NCBI RefSeq assembly: GCF_009380215.1
Contig: NZ_WHUG01000001.1
Coordinates: forward strand, 186,001 to 250,000
Length of the DNA stretch: 64,000 nucleotides
Reading direction: 5' to 3'
Origin: Rugamonas aquatica
GTDB taxonomy: Bacteria > Pseudomonadota > Gammaproteobacteria > Burkholderiales > Burkholderiaceae_D
Shown: one piece after another, positions 44,671-53,520 of the stretch
Layout of the letters: every line of letters starts with the position of its first letter
Position numbering within the stretch: position 1 is the stretch's first letter
Notes under the pieces: generated by a model
What the model saw: only the letters and a program-made list of their open reading frames with translations
What the model was told of the DNA's origin: nothing
Database searches by the model: none
Position numbers and translations under genes: made by a program

Positions 44671-45012
44671 ATGAGGCTCACCAGGAATTATCGGACGGCT
44701 GGCCGCCTGGCCGTCGCGCTGGCGGTCGCCGCCGGAACAGCGTGGATGTCACAGGGCTACGGCCCGGCCGCCAGTGGATCATGGACGCCACCGTCCGGCA
44801 CGCGTTGCGAGGCGCCCGTCGCCAGGCCGGACATCGTCGGCCAGATACGCTATGACAGCGGCCTGGTGCTGCGCTATTGCAGCGTGCCGGCCATGCTTGC
44901 CCAGCTGGGCGCGCTGGAGCAGCCCGGCCTGGTCCGCGCCGCCGCCGTGCGCGCCGCCGACGGCCGCTGGCTGCCCGCGTGCGCCGGCCACGACTGCGCC
45001 GTTGATTTTTGA
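44671..45012 (+). CDS. Small exported protein upstream of narG
   Basis: A 113-residue protein with an N-terminal signal or anchor (residues ~10-26, AVALAVAAGTAWMS) after AAAGGA. The mature part has four cysteines, and the segment PDIVGQIRYDSGLVLRYCS faintly recalls NosL-like copper-binding domains. This resemblance is weak and I do not name it. It is controlled by an FNR-like box and NarL-like heptamers and lies 167 bases before narG, so a role in nitrate respiration is plausible. Confidence 0.6.
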   Translation: MRLTRNYRTAGRLAVALAVAAGTAWMSQGYGPAASGSWTPPSGTRCEAPVARPDIVGQIRYDSGLVLRYCSVPAMLAQLGALEQPGLVRAAAVRAADGRWLPACAGHDCAVDF

Positions 45013-45013
45013 A

Positions 45014-45031
45014 CTAGTCACTTCGGCGTAG
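45014..45031. promoter_or_regulatory. NarL-like 7-2-7 site upstream of narG
   Basis: CTAGTCACTTCGGCGTAG matches the site before moaA at 14 of 18 positions and has the 7-2-7 layout (TAGTCAC, TT, CGGCGTA). Further TAGTGCC and TAGTCCT heptamers follow at 45029-45044. The narG start is about 150 bases downstream. Confidence 0.6.
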
Positions 45032-45179
45032 TGCCCCTAGTCCTTCTCGCGCCGCCCGGCCACCATCTTGCCGATTCACACCAGCGCCCGCGCTCCTTAG
45101 ACTGCAATCATCGTCGAGTCCATGCATGTTGCATGCGACCGCATGCCCGGTCCCCGCCGGGTGCAAGTTAGGAGGCAGC

Positions 45180-48100
45180 ATGAGTCACTTTCTGGATCGC
45201 CTGAAGTTCTTCAATAAAACGGTATCGACCTTTTCCGACGGCCACGGCGCCGTCGTGCACGAGGATCGCACCTGGGAAAGCGCCTATCGCCAGCGCTGGC
45301 AGCACGACAAGATCGTGCGCTCCACGCACGGCGTCAACTGCACCGGTTCGTGCAGCTGGAAGGTCTATGTGAAGAACGGGCTGATCACCTGGGAAACGCA
45401 GCAAACCGATTATCCCCGTACCCGTCCCGACCTGCCCAACCACGAGCCGCGTGGCTGTCCGCGCGGCGCCAGCTATTCGTGGTACGTGTACTCGGCGCAG
45501 CGCGTCAAGTACCCGATGGTGCGCGGCCGCCTGATGGAAATGTGGCGCGAGGCCAGGCTGACCATGGATCCGGTCACCGCCTGGGAATACATCAGCCAGG
45601 ATCCTGAACGCTCGGCGTTGTACAAGTCGGTGCGCGGCCTCGGCGGCTTCGTGCGCGCCACCTGGGATGAGAGCAATGAGATGATCGCCGCCGCCAACGC
45701 GCTGACGATCAAGAAATACGGCCCGGACCGCATCGTCGGCTTCTCGCCGATACCCGCCATGTCGATGGTCAGCTATGCGGCCGGCACGCGCTACCTGTCG
45801 CTGATCGGCGGCGTGGCGCTGAGCTTCTACGACTGGTACTGCGACTTGCCGCCGGCCAGCCCGCAAGTGTGGGGCGAGCAGACCGACGTGCCGGAATCGG
45901 CCGACTGGTACAACTCGACTTACCTGATGGTATGGGGTTCGAACGTGCCGATGACGCGCACCCCCGACGCCCACTTCTACACCGAGGTGCGCTACAAGGG
46001 CACCAAGACGGTGGCGGTGTCGTCCGACTTCGGCGAGATGGCCAAGTTCGGCGATATCTGGCTGGCGCCGAAGCAGGGCACCGACGCCGCGCTGGCGATG
46101 GCGATGGGCCACGTGATACTGAAAGAGTATCACGCGGACCACCAGTCGGCCTACTTCAAGGAATACGCCAAGCAGTACACCGACTTCCCGATGCTGGTGC
46201 TGCTGAAAGAGCAGAACGGCAAGCTGGCGCCGGAGTACTTCCTGCGCGCCTCGCACCTGGCCGACAATCTGGACGAGACCAACAACCCGGACTGGAAAAC
46301 CCTGGTCATCGACGAAACCAGCGGCCGCATCGTCGCGCCGGCCGGTTCGATCGGCTTCCGCTGGGGCGAGTCCGGCAAGTGGAATCTGGAAATGAAAGAG
46401 GGCGGCAATGGCGCGCCGGTCGATCCGCTGCTGTCGCTGATCGGTTGCAGCGATGAGGTGCTGGCGGTCGGCTTCCCTTACTTCGGCGGCAAGGACGGCA
46501 GCGATATGCTGATGCGCAACGTGCCTGTCAAACGCCTGACGCTGGCCGACGGCAGCACCGCGCTGGTCGCCACCGTGTTCGACCTGACGCTGGCCAACTA
46601 CGGCATCGACCGTGGCCTGGGCGGCGGCAATGTCGCCACCAGCTACGAGGACGACGTGCCTTACACCCCGGCCTGGCAAGTCAAGCACACCGGCGTCAAG
46701 GCGGCCGACGTCATCACCGTGGCGCGCCAGTTCGCCGAGAACGCCGACCAGACGCGCGGCAAGAGCATGGTCATCGTCGGCGCCGCGCTCAACCACTGGT
46801 ACCACATGGACATGACCTATCGCGGCATCATCAACATGCTGATGATGTGCGGTTGCGTCGGCCAATCGGGCGGCGGCTGGGCGCATTACGTGGGCCAGGA
46901 AAAACTGCGTCCGCAAACCGGCTGGACGCCGCTGGCGTTCGCCCAGGACTGGAACCGTCCGATGCGCCAGATGAACGGCACCTCGTTCTTCTACGCGCAC
47001 ACCAGCCAATGGCGCCACGAAAAGCTGCACACCGAGGAAATCGCTTCGCCGACGGCCGGCCCGGACATCGCGCCGATGACGCTGCTGGACTTCAACGCCA
47101 AGGCCGAGCGCCTGGGCTGGCTGCCGTCGGCGCCGCAGTTGCAGACCAATCCGCTGGAAGTGACGCGCGCCGCCGCTGCCGCAGGCATGAGCCCTGTCGA
47201 CTACGCGGTCGGCCAGATCAAGGACAAGAAGCTGGAATTCTCCTGCGACGATCCTGACAATCCGGCCAACTTCCCGCGCAATATGTTCGTGTGGCGCTCC
47301 AATATTTTGGGCAGTTCGGGCAAGGGCCACGAGTACTTCCTCAAGTACCTGCTGGGCACGCAGAACGCGCTGATGAGCGACGAGGACCACTGCATCAAGC
47401 CGCGCGACGTCAAGGTGCGCCCGGCCGCTGAAGGCAAGCTGGACCTGCTGGTGGTGCTGGACTTCCGCATGTCCACCACCTGCCTGTACGGCGACATCGT
47501 GCTGCCGACCGCCACCTGGTACGAGAAGGACGACCTGAACACGTCGGACATGCATCCCTTCATCCATCCGCTGTCGGAAGCCGTGCAGCCGCTGTGGCAA
47601 TCGCGTTCGGACTGGGAAATCTACAAGGGCATCGCCAGGAAGTTCGAGGAAATCGGCGGCGCCTACCTGGGCACGCAGCAGGATTTGATTTTGACCCCGC
47701 TGATGCACGATACGCCGGGCGAGCTGGGCCAACCCTTCGATCCGAAAGACTGGCGCGCCGGCGAGTGCGAACCGGTGCCGGGCAAGACCATGCCCAATTT
47801 CACCGTGGTCGAGCGCGACTACACGCAGATTTACCAGAAGTTCACCTCCATCGGCCCATTGCTGGAGAAGATAGGCAACGGCGGCAAGGGCATCAGCTGG
47901 AAGACCGGCCACGAGGTCGAGGTACTGCGCGGCATCAACCGCACGGTGACGGCGCCCGGCGTGGCGCACGGCCAGCCGCGCCTGGATACCGCCATCGACG
48001 CGGCGGAGATGATACTGTCGCTGGCGCCGGAGACCAACGGCCACGTGGCGGTCAAGGCCTGGGACGCGTTGTCGACCATCACCGGCCGCGACCACACCCA

Positions 48101-48887
48101 CCTGGCGCTGCCACGCGAGCATGACAGCATCCGCTTCCGCGATGTGCAGGCGCAGCCGCGCAAGATCATTTCTTCGCCGACCTGGTCGGGCCTGGAGTCG
48201 GAAGAGGTCAGCTACAACGCCTGCTACACCAATGTGCATGAACTGATCCCCTGGCGCACGCTGACCGGCCGCCAGCAGTTCTACCAGGATCACCGCTGGA
48301 TGCGCGATTTCGGCGAAGGCATGTGCGTGTACAAGCCGGCCATCAACACCAAGACCACGGCGGCGATGCTGGGCGCGCAACCGAACGGCAACAAGGAAAT
48401 CGCGCTGAACTTCATCACGCCGCACCAGAAGTGGGGGATCCACTCGACCTACTCGGACAATCTGCGCATGCTGACGCTGTCGCGCGGCGGCCCGCACGTG
48501 TGGCTGTCGGAGACCGACGCCAAGGCGGCCGGCATCGTCGACAACGACTGGATCGAGGTGTTCAACGTCAACGGCACGCTGACTGCCCGCGCCATCGTCA
48601 GCCAGCGCGTGCCGGAAGGCATGACCTTGATGTACCACGCACAGGAAAAGATCATCAACGTGCCTGGCGCCGAGATGTCGGGCAAGCGCGGCGGCATCCA
48701 CAACTCGGTGACGCGCGCCGTCACCAAGCCGACCCACATGATAGGCGGCTACGCCCAGCTGTCGTGGGGCTTCAACTACTACGGCACGGTCGGCTCCAAC
48801 CGCGATGAATTCGTGTTGGTGCGCAAGATGAACAAGGTCGACTGGCTGGAAGGTCCGTTGAAAGAAACGAATGGGAGCAAAGCATGA
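45180..48887 (+). CDS. narG: Respiratory nitrate reductase alpha subunit
   Basis: A 1235-residue molybdenum enzyme that reduces nitrate to nitrite at the inner membrane facing the cytoplasm. The N terminus has the FS0 cluster site RSTHGVNCTGSCSWKVYV (His plus cysteines) and GCPRGASYSWYVYS. WYNSTYLMVWGSNVPMTRTP carries the Asp region that binds molybdenum. Length matches NarG. The start at 45180 follows AGGAGG. It opens narGHJI-ppiC; narH overlaps by 4 bases. Confidence 0.98.
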   Translation: MSHFLDRLKFFNKTVSTFSDGHGAVVHEDRTWESAYRQRWQHDKIVRSTHGVNCTGSCSWKVYVKNGLITWETQQTDYPRTRPDLPNHEPRGCPRGASYSWYVYSAQRVKYPMVRGRLMEMWREARLTMDPVTAWEYISQDPERSALYKSVRGLGGFVRATWDESNEMIAAANALTIKKYGPDRIVGFSPIPAMSMVSYAAGTRYLSLIGGVALSFYDWYCDLPPASPQVWGEQTDVPESADWYNSTYLMVWGSNVPMTRTPDAHFYTEVRYKGTKTVAVSSDFGEMAKFGDIWLAPKQGTDAALAMAMGHVILKEYHADHQSAYFKEYAKQYTDFPMLVLLKEQNGKLAPEYFLRASHLADNLDETNNPDWKTLVIDETSGRIVAPAGSIGFRWGESGKWNLEMKEGGNGAPVDPLLSLIGCSDEVLAVGFPYFGGKDGSDMLMRNVPVKRLTLADGSTALVATVFDLTLANYGIDRGLGGGNVATSYEDDVPYTPAWQVKHTGVKAADVITVARQFAENADQTRGKSMVIVGAALNHWYHMDMTYRGIINMLMMCGCVGQSGGGWAHYVGQEKLRPQTGWTPLAFAQDWNRPMRQMNGTSFFYAHTSQWRHEKLHTEEIASPTAGPDIAPMTLLDFNAKAERLGWLPSAPQLQTNPLEVTRAAAAAGMSPVDYAVGQIKDKKLEFSCDDPDNPANFPRNMFVWRSNILGSSGKGHEYFLKYLLGTQNALMSDEDHCIKPRDVKVRPAAEGKLDLLVVLDFRMSTTCLYGDIVLPTATWYEKDDLNTSDMHPFIHPLSEAVQPLWQSRSDWEIYKGIARKFEEIGGAYLGTQQDLILTPLMHDTPGELGQPFDPKDWRAGECEPVPGKTMPNFTVVERDYTQIYQKFTSIGPLLEKIGNGGKGISWKTGHEVEVLRGINRTVTAPGVAHGQPRLDTAIDAAEMILSLAPETNGHVAVKAWDALSTITGRDHTHLALPREHDSIRFRDVQAQPRKIISSPTWSGLESEEVSYNACYTNVHELIPWRTLTGRQQFYQDHRWMRDFGEGMCVYKPAINTKTTAAMLGAQPNGNKEIALNFITPHQKWGIHSTYSDNLRMLTLSRGGPHVWLSETDAKAAGIVDNDWIEVFNVNGTLTARAIVSQRVPEGMTLMYHAQEKIINVPGAEMSGKRGGIHNSVTRAVTKPTHMIGGYAQLSWGFNYYGTVGSNRDEFVLVRKMNKVDWLEGPLKETNGSKA

Positions 48888-50440
48888 AAATTCGCGCGCA
48901 AATCGGCATGGTGCTGAACCTGGACAAGTGCATCGGCTGCCACACCTGCTCGGTCACCTGCAAGAACGTGTGGACCAGCCGTGACGGCGTGGAGTACGCC
49001 TGGTTCAACAACGTCGAAACCAAACCCGGCATCGGCTATCCGAAGGACTGGGAAAACCAGGACAAGTGGAACGGCGGCTGGCGCCGCACCGACGCCGGCA
49101 AGATCGAGCCGCGTCAGGGCAGCCGGCTGAAGATCCTGGCGCAGATTTTCGCCAATCCCAACCTGCCGCAGATCGACGAGTACTACGAGCCGTTCACCTA
49201 CGACTACGAGCGCCTGCAAAACGCGCCGCTGTCGGAAACGCCGCCGACGGCCCGTCCGATCTCGGTGTTGACCGGCAAGAAGATGGAAAAGATCGAGTGG
49301 GGTCCGAATTGGGAGGATGACCTGGGCGGCGAGTTTGCCCAGCGCAGCCAGGACAAGCTGTTCGACAATATGCAGAAGGAAATGTACGGCACCTTCGAGA
49401 ACACTTTCATGATGTACTTGCCGCGCCTGTGCGAGCATTGCCTCAATCCGACTTGCGTGGCGTCTTGCCCGTCGGGCTCGGTGTACAAGCGCGAGGACGA
49501 CGGCATCGTGCTGATCGACCAGGACAAGTGCCGCGGCTGGCGCATGTGCATCTCCGGTTGCCCGTACAAGAAGATCTATTACAACTGGTCGTCCGGCAAG
49601 GCCGAGAAGTGCACCTTCTGCTACCCGCGCATCGAAGCGGGGCAGCCGACGGTGTGCTCGGAAACCTGCGTGGGCCGCATACGCTATCTGGGCGTGCTGC
49701 TGTACGACGCCGACAAGATCGAGCAGGCGGCCTCGGTGGCCGATCCGCGCGACCTGTATCCGTCGCAGCTGGGCTTGTTCCTCGATCCGCACGATCCTGC
49801 CGTGATTGAAGAGGCGCGCCGGCAGGGCATCCCGGATTCGTGGCTGGAATCGGCCAAGCGTTCGCCGGTGTACAAGATGGCGGTCGAGTGGAAGGTGGCG
49901 TTCCCGCTGCATCCCGAGTACCGCACGCTGCCGATGGTGTGGTACATCCCGCCGCTGTCGCCTATCCAGGCCGCCGCAGAGTCTGGCCGCATGGGCAAGA
50001 ACGGCATCTTGCCGGACACAGCCAGCCTGCGCATTCCGGTGCAATACCTGGCCAACCTGCTGACGGCGGGCGACCAGCAGCCGGTGATACGCGCGCTGGA
50101 CCGCATGCTGGCCATGCGCGCCTATATGCGCAGCAAGCATGTGGCGGCCGTGCCGGACCTGGAGGTGCTGAAGCAGGTCGGGCTGGAGGCGGAGATGGTG
50201 CAGGACATGTATCACATCATGGCCATCGCCAACTACGAGGACCGTTTCGTGATTCCGAGCAGCCACAAGGAAATGGCCGAGGACAGTTTCAACGAGAAGG
50301 GCAGTTGCGGCTTCAGTTTCGGCAACGGCTGCTCGGACGGCGTCAGCGACGCCAGCCTGTTCGGCAAACGCAAGCACGGTTCGGAGATATTCATGTCGAT
50401 GCCGAAGTCGCGTAAAAAGAAGGAGAGCCTCGATGTCTGA
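48884..50440 (+). CDS. narH: Respiratory nitrate reductase beta subunit
   Basis: A 518-residue iron-sulfur protein carrying electrons from NarI haems to NarG. Four cluster motifs are visible: CIGCHTCSVTCKNVW, CEHCLNPTCVASCP, CRGWRMCISGCPYKK (Trp replaces one Cys, giving the 3Fe-4S cluster) and KCTFCYPR with CSETCVGR. The ATGA overlap with narG and 8-base overlap with narJ show coupling. Confidence 0.98.
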   Translation: MKIRAQIGMVLNLDKCIGCHTCSVTCKNVWTSRDGVEYAWFNNVETKPGIGYPKDWENQDKWNGGWRRTDAGKIEPRQGSRLKILAQIFANPNLPQIDEYYEPFTYDYERLQNAPLSETPPTARPISVLTGKKMEKIEWGPNWEDDLGGEFAQRSQDKLFDNMQKEMYGTFENTFMMYLPRLCEHCLNPTCVASCPSGSVYKREDDGIVLIDQDKCRGWRMCISGCPYKKIYYNWSSGKAEKCTFCYPRIEAGQPTVCSETCVGRIRYLGVLLYDADKIEQAASVADPRDLYPSQLGLFLDPHDPAVIEEARRQGIPDSWLESAKRSPVYKMAVEWKVAFPLHPEYRTLPMVWYIPPLSPIQAAAESGRMGKNGILPDTASLRIPVQYLANLLTAGDQQPVIRALDRMLAMRAYMRSKHVAAVPDLEVLKQVGLEAEMVQDMYHIMAIANYEDRFVIPSSHKEMAEDSFNEKGSCGFSFGNGCSDGVSDASLFGKRKHGSEIFMSMPKSRKKKESLDV

Positions 50441-51110
50441 CTATTCAAATGAAGCCCACGGCTATTGCGTGCTGTCGGCGCTGCTGCTGTACCCGGAACC
50501 GGAGTTGCTGGCCGAGCTGCCGGAGCTGGACCGGCATCTGCTGGACACGCTGCCGCGCTGGCACGCCGCGCTGGAGGGGCTGATGCTGCACATGCGCCGC
50601 ACCGCGCTGATCGACTTGCAGCAACAGTATGTGACGACCTTCGACCGCAACCCGTCGCATTCGCTGCATCTGTTCGAGCATATCCACGGCGAATCGCGCG
50701 ACCGCGGGCAGGCCATGGTCGACCTGCTGGCCGAGTACAGCAAGCACGGCCTGCAAATGGTCGGCAACGACTTGCCGGACTATGTGCCGCTGTTCCTGGA
50801 GTATCTGTCGCAGCTGGAGCAGGCCGAGGCGCAGCGCGTGCTGGGTGACGCGATTCATGTGCTGGCCTACATCGGCCGCAAGCTGCACGCCAACGGCAGC
50901 CCGTATGCCTGCGTGTTCGACCTGTTGCAGACGCTGACGCCGGTACAGGCCGAGGAGTTGAGCGAGCCGCCGGTGCGCGATATGGACGAGGCGCTGGAAA
51001 CCTTCGGCCCCGGCGCCGACGGCATCGAACCGCTGCTGGCGCCGGCCATGGTCGGGGGCGCCCATCCGGTGCATTTCTATCCGAAAGCGGCGGCGCCGCA
51101 GCGTCATTGA
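50433..51110 (+). CDS. narJ: Nitrate reductase maturation chaperone
   Basis: A 225-residue TorD-like chaperone that inserts the molybdenum cofactor and holds NarGH until it docks on NarI. FDRNPSHSLHLFEHIHGESR and LPDYVPLFLEYLSQL are family motifs. GGAG sits inside the narH end. narI follows after 10 bases. Confidence 0.96.
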   Translation: MSDYSNEAHGYCVLSALLLYPEPELLAELPELDRHLLDTLPRWHAALEGLMLHMRRTALIDLQQQYVTTFDRNPSHSLHLFEHIHGESRDRGQAMVDLLAEYSKHGLQMVGNDLPDYVPLFLEYLSQLEQAEAQRVLGDAIHVLAYIGRKLHANGSPYACVFDLLQTLTPVQAEELSEPPVRDMDEALETFGPGADGIEPLLAPAMVGGAHPVHFYPKAAAPQRH

Positions 51111-51120
51111 GGAGAATAAT

Positions 51121-51804
51121 ATGAACTATTTACATCAATTCTTGTTTGGTATCTATCCCTATATCGCGCTGGCCATCTTCTTCGTTGGCAGCCTGATCCG
51201 CTTTGACCGCGAGCAGTACAGCTGGAAATCCGAATCCAGCCAGACGCTCAACAGCGGCATGCTGAAGCTGGGCAGTCCGATGTTTCATATCGGCGTGCTG
51301 GGCCTGTTCTTCGGCCACATGGCCGGCCTGCTGACGCCGGTGTGGGTGTGGGATACGCTGGGCGTCACCCACGGCGCCAAGCAGCTGGTGGCGATGGTGG
51401 CCGGTGGCGTGATGGGCTCGCTGTGCCTGATCGGCTTGCTGATGCTGATCGCCCGTCGCCTGAGCAACGACCGCGTGTGCGCTCGCAGCACCGTCAAGGA
51501 CAAGCTGGTGCTGGTGTGGCTGCTGGCGACCTTGCTGTTGGGGCTGTCGTCGATCTTTGTGTCGGCGTCGCATATGGACGGCCACATGATGGTTCTGCTG
51601 ATGAGCTGGGCGCAGCATGTGGTGACGCTGCGCGGCGATGCCGCCGGCTTCATCGAGGAAGCGCCGCTGGTGTTCAAGCTGCATCTGTTCATGGGCATGT
51701 CGCTGTTCGCGATCTTCCCGTTCACTCGCCTGGTGCATGTGTGGAGCGGCTTTGGCGCCGTCACTTACCTGAGCCGCGCTTATCAACTGGTGCGTCCGCG
51801 CTAA
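51121..51804 (+). CDS. narI: Nitrate reductase gamma subunit, cytochrome b
   Basis: A 227-residue membrane protein with five helices holding two b haems and oxidising quinol. Histidine-bearing segments include LGLFFGHMAGLLTPVWV and FPFTRLVHVWSGFGAVTYL. The N terminus (LHQFLFGIYPYIALAIFFVG) is characteristic. GAGGAG precedes the ATG. Confidence 0.97.
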   Translation: MNYLHQFLFGIYPYIALAIFFVGSLIRFDREQYSWKSESSQTLNSGMLKLGSPMFHIGVLGLFFGHMAGLLTPVWVWDTLGVTHGAKQLVAMVAGGVMGSLCLIGLLMLIARRLSNDRVCARSTVKDKLVLVWLLATLLLGLSSIFVSASHMDGHMMVLLMSWAQHVVTLRGDAAGFIEEAPLVFKLHLFMGMSLFAIFPFTRLVHVWSGFGAVTYLSRAYQLVRPR

Positions 51805-51814
51805 GGAGACGATC

Positions 51815-52561
51815 ATGGGTATCGCAGTCAACGGCGTTGATATCGACGATAGCGTCATCGCGGCGGAGCTGCCGCACCAGGCCAAGGCGGACAACCCGCT
51901 GCGCCAGGCGGTGCACGAGGCGGTGCTGCGCCAGGTGCTGTTGCAGGAGGCGGACCGGCTGGGCATCGCCGGTTCCGACGACGATGAGCGCATCGAGAAC
52001 CTGTTCGCGCAGGAAGTGGTGGTGCCGGAGGTGGATGAGGCCAGCAGCTTGCGTTACTACCAGAGCCAGCCCCAGCGTTTCCGCAGCGGCGACTTGGTCG
52101 AAGCGCGCCACATCCTGTTCCAGGTGACGCCGGCGGCGCCGCTGGAGCTGCTGCGCCAGACGGCGGAGTTGATACTGGCCGAGCTTCAGGCGCGGCCGGA
52201 CCGCTTCGAGGAATTGGCGCGGCAGTATTCGAATTGTCCGTCGGGTGCGGTGGGCGGCAGCCTGGGGCAACTGGCGCGCGGGCAGTGTGTGCGGGAGTTC
52301 GATGAGCTGCTGTTCCGCCTGCAACAGGGGGAGCTGGCGGGGAGGCTGCTGGAAACCCGTTTCGGCCTGCATATCGTGCAGGCGCAGCGGCGGGTGGAGG
52401 GCGCGATGGTGTCGTTCGCCGCCGTGCAGGCGCAGATTGCCGATGAGCTGAGCAGGCAGTCCTGGCAGCGCGCGCTGCACCAGTATCTGCACATCCTGGT
52501 CGGCCGCGCCGACATCCAGGGCGTGGAGCTGGACGGCGCGCAGTCGCCGCTGGTGCAGTAG
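51815..52561 (+). CDS. Parvulin-type peptidyl-prolyl isomerase
   Basis: A 248-residue protein with an N-terminal SurA-like region and a rotamase domain: EARHILFQVTPAA, LARQYSNCPSGAVGGSLGQL and TRFGLHIVQAQRR. No signal peptide is visible, so it should act in the cytoplasm. AAGGAG 10 bases after the narI stop ties it to the nar operon. Such a gene often closes narGHJI in betaproteobacteria; a folding role for the complex is inferred. Confidence 0.9.
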   Translation: MGIAVNGVDIDDSVIAAELPHQAKADNPLRQAVHEAVLRQVLLQEADRLGIAGSDDDERIENLFAQEVVVPEVDEASSLRYYQSQPQRFRSGDLVEARHILFQVTPAAPLELLRQTAELILAELQARPDRFEELARQYSNCPSGAVGGSLGQLARGQCVREFDELLFRLQQGELAGRLLETRFGLHIVQAQRRVEGAMVSFAAVQAQIADELSRQSWQRALHQYLHILVGRADIQGVELDGAQSPLVQ

Positions 52562-52597
52562 GCAGCGCGAATAGTCACTGTCGCAGATGTTGCTGAG

Positions 52598-53243
52598 TTA
52601 ATAGGCGACGTCTTCCAGCCGATAGCGGAATTTTCTGCGTTCCGGTAAATCCCAACCCGGTTCGGGGTCGGTGTTGCGCGGTGGCGCAGCGGTCGGTAGT
52701 GAGGGTGGCGTGGCGGGCAAGGTTGCCGTTGATGTGGCGGGCATCGGCGGGGCGGCGGTGGGGATGGACATCGCTTCAGGAGCCGGCCGGGTCGCAAGCG
52801 CCGGTGCTGCCGCTTTGGCGGCTGCGGCCAGTTCGTCCCGCAGTCGGCATGCTATTTTAAAGTTCTTATCGCCCGGGCGGCGGATGAATAGATCTTGCCA
52901 CGCATTGCGCGTCGAGCGTGCGAACGATTGCGCGAACTGGTTCGGCGAGACGGCGTGGCCGTTGTGGATGATGTGGTCGCCTTCAACGCGTGCGTAGTTG
53001 TTTTCGCCGTAGCTCCACGATTTCAAGATCGTGCCTTCGGGTAGGAACAGCGATTTCCATTGATAGCCGTGCAGCCCCCCCGGGGTCCGCGCCGGGGGCG
53101 AATCTGGCTGGGTCTGCCAGCCAGCATTCGAGAGCTTGCGTCATTGCCTCCGAAATGTCTTGCGAGCCGCCACGGCGGCGCAGCTTTTCGATCAGCTGGA
53201 GCAGGGTGTCGGTGGGCAGCTGCACGGTCATTGTGGTATTCAT
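52598..53243 (-). pseudogene. Ribbon-helix-helix protein with C-terminal domain, one-base frameshift
   Basis: The 5' part (from 53243) encodes a ribbon-helix-helix-like N terminus, TMTVQLPTDTLLQLIEKLRR, ending ADPARFAPGADPGG. At a run of seven C (53075-53081, G on the coding strand) the frame changes. With six, translation continues LHGYQWKSLFLPEGTILKSW, then NNYARVEGDHIIHNGHAVSP, to the stop at 52598, about 214 residues with a Pro/Ala-rich tail. GYQWKSLFLPxGT suggests a second, conserved domain of unknown role. The extra base may be real, a slippage site or a sequencing error. Confidence 0.75.
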
Positions 53244-53419
53244 CCTATTTTCTCACCTATTTTCTTCTGCTTTCCCCAAGTTAGACCGGGAGTCGCGGAG
53301 ATAGTTCATTCGATGGAAAAATAGGGGAAAGCAGGGGTGGAAATCGGGCTTTTGCCACAAGGAGCGGGGTGGGGTACCCCATGTACATACTCCCGCTGTG
53401 TGCCTGCGCGGCGGTGCGT

Positions 53420-53437
53420 CTAGTCATTTCGGACTAT
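53420..53437. promoter_or_regulatory. NarL-like 7-2-7 site upstream of moaA
   Basis: CTAGTCATTTCGGACTAT has heptamers TAGTCAT and TAGTCCG in inverted order with a 2-base gap. It lies about 85 bases before the moaA start, and moaA is followed by narX and narL. Confidence 0.6.
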
Positions 53438-53520
53438 ATCGGCTAAGCCGTCATGCGCAGTGGCAGGACGCTTCCCGGCCGCTACAATGGCCTCACACCA
53501 TTGATAACAGGAGAGCGACG

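Noticed and set aside
45168..48737. 1189-codon open frame antisense to narG
   Set aside because: High-GC shadow frame. The opposite strand encodes a full NarG with all motifs, and the antisense translation is low-complexity His/Arg/Ala-rich with no domain.
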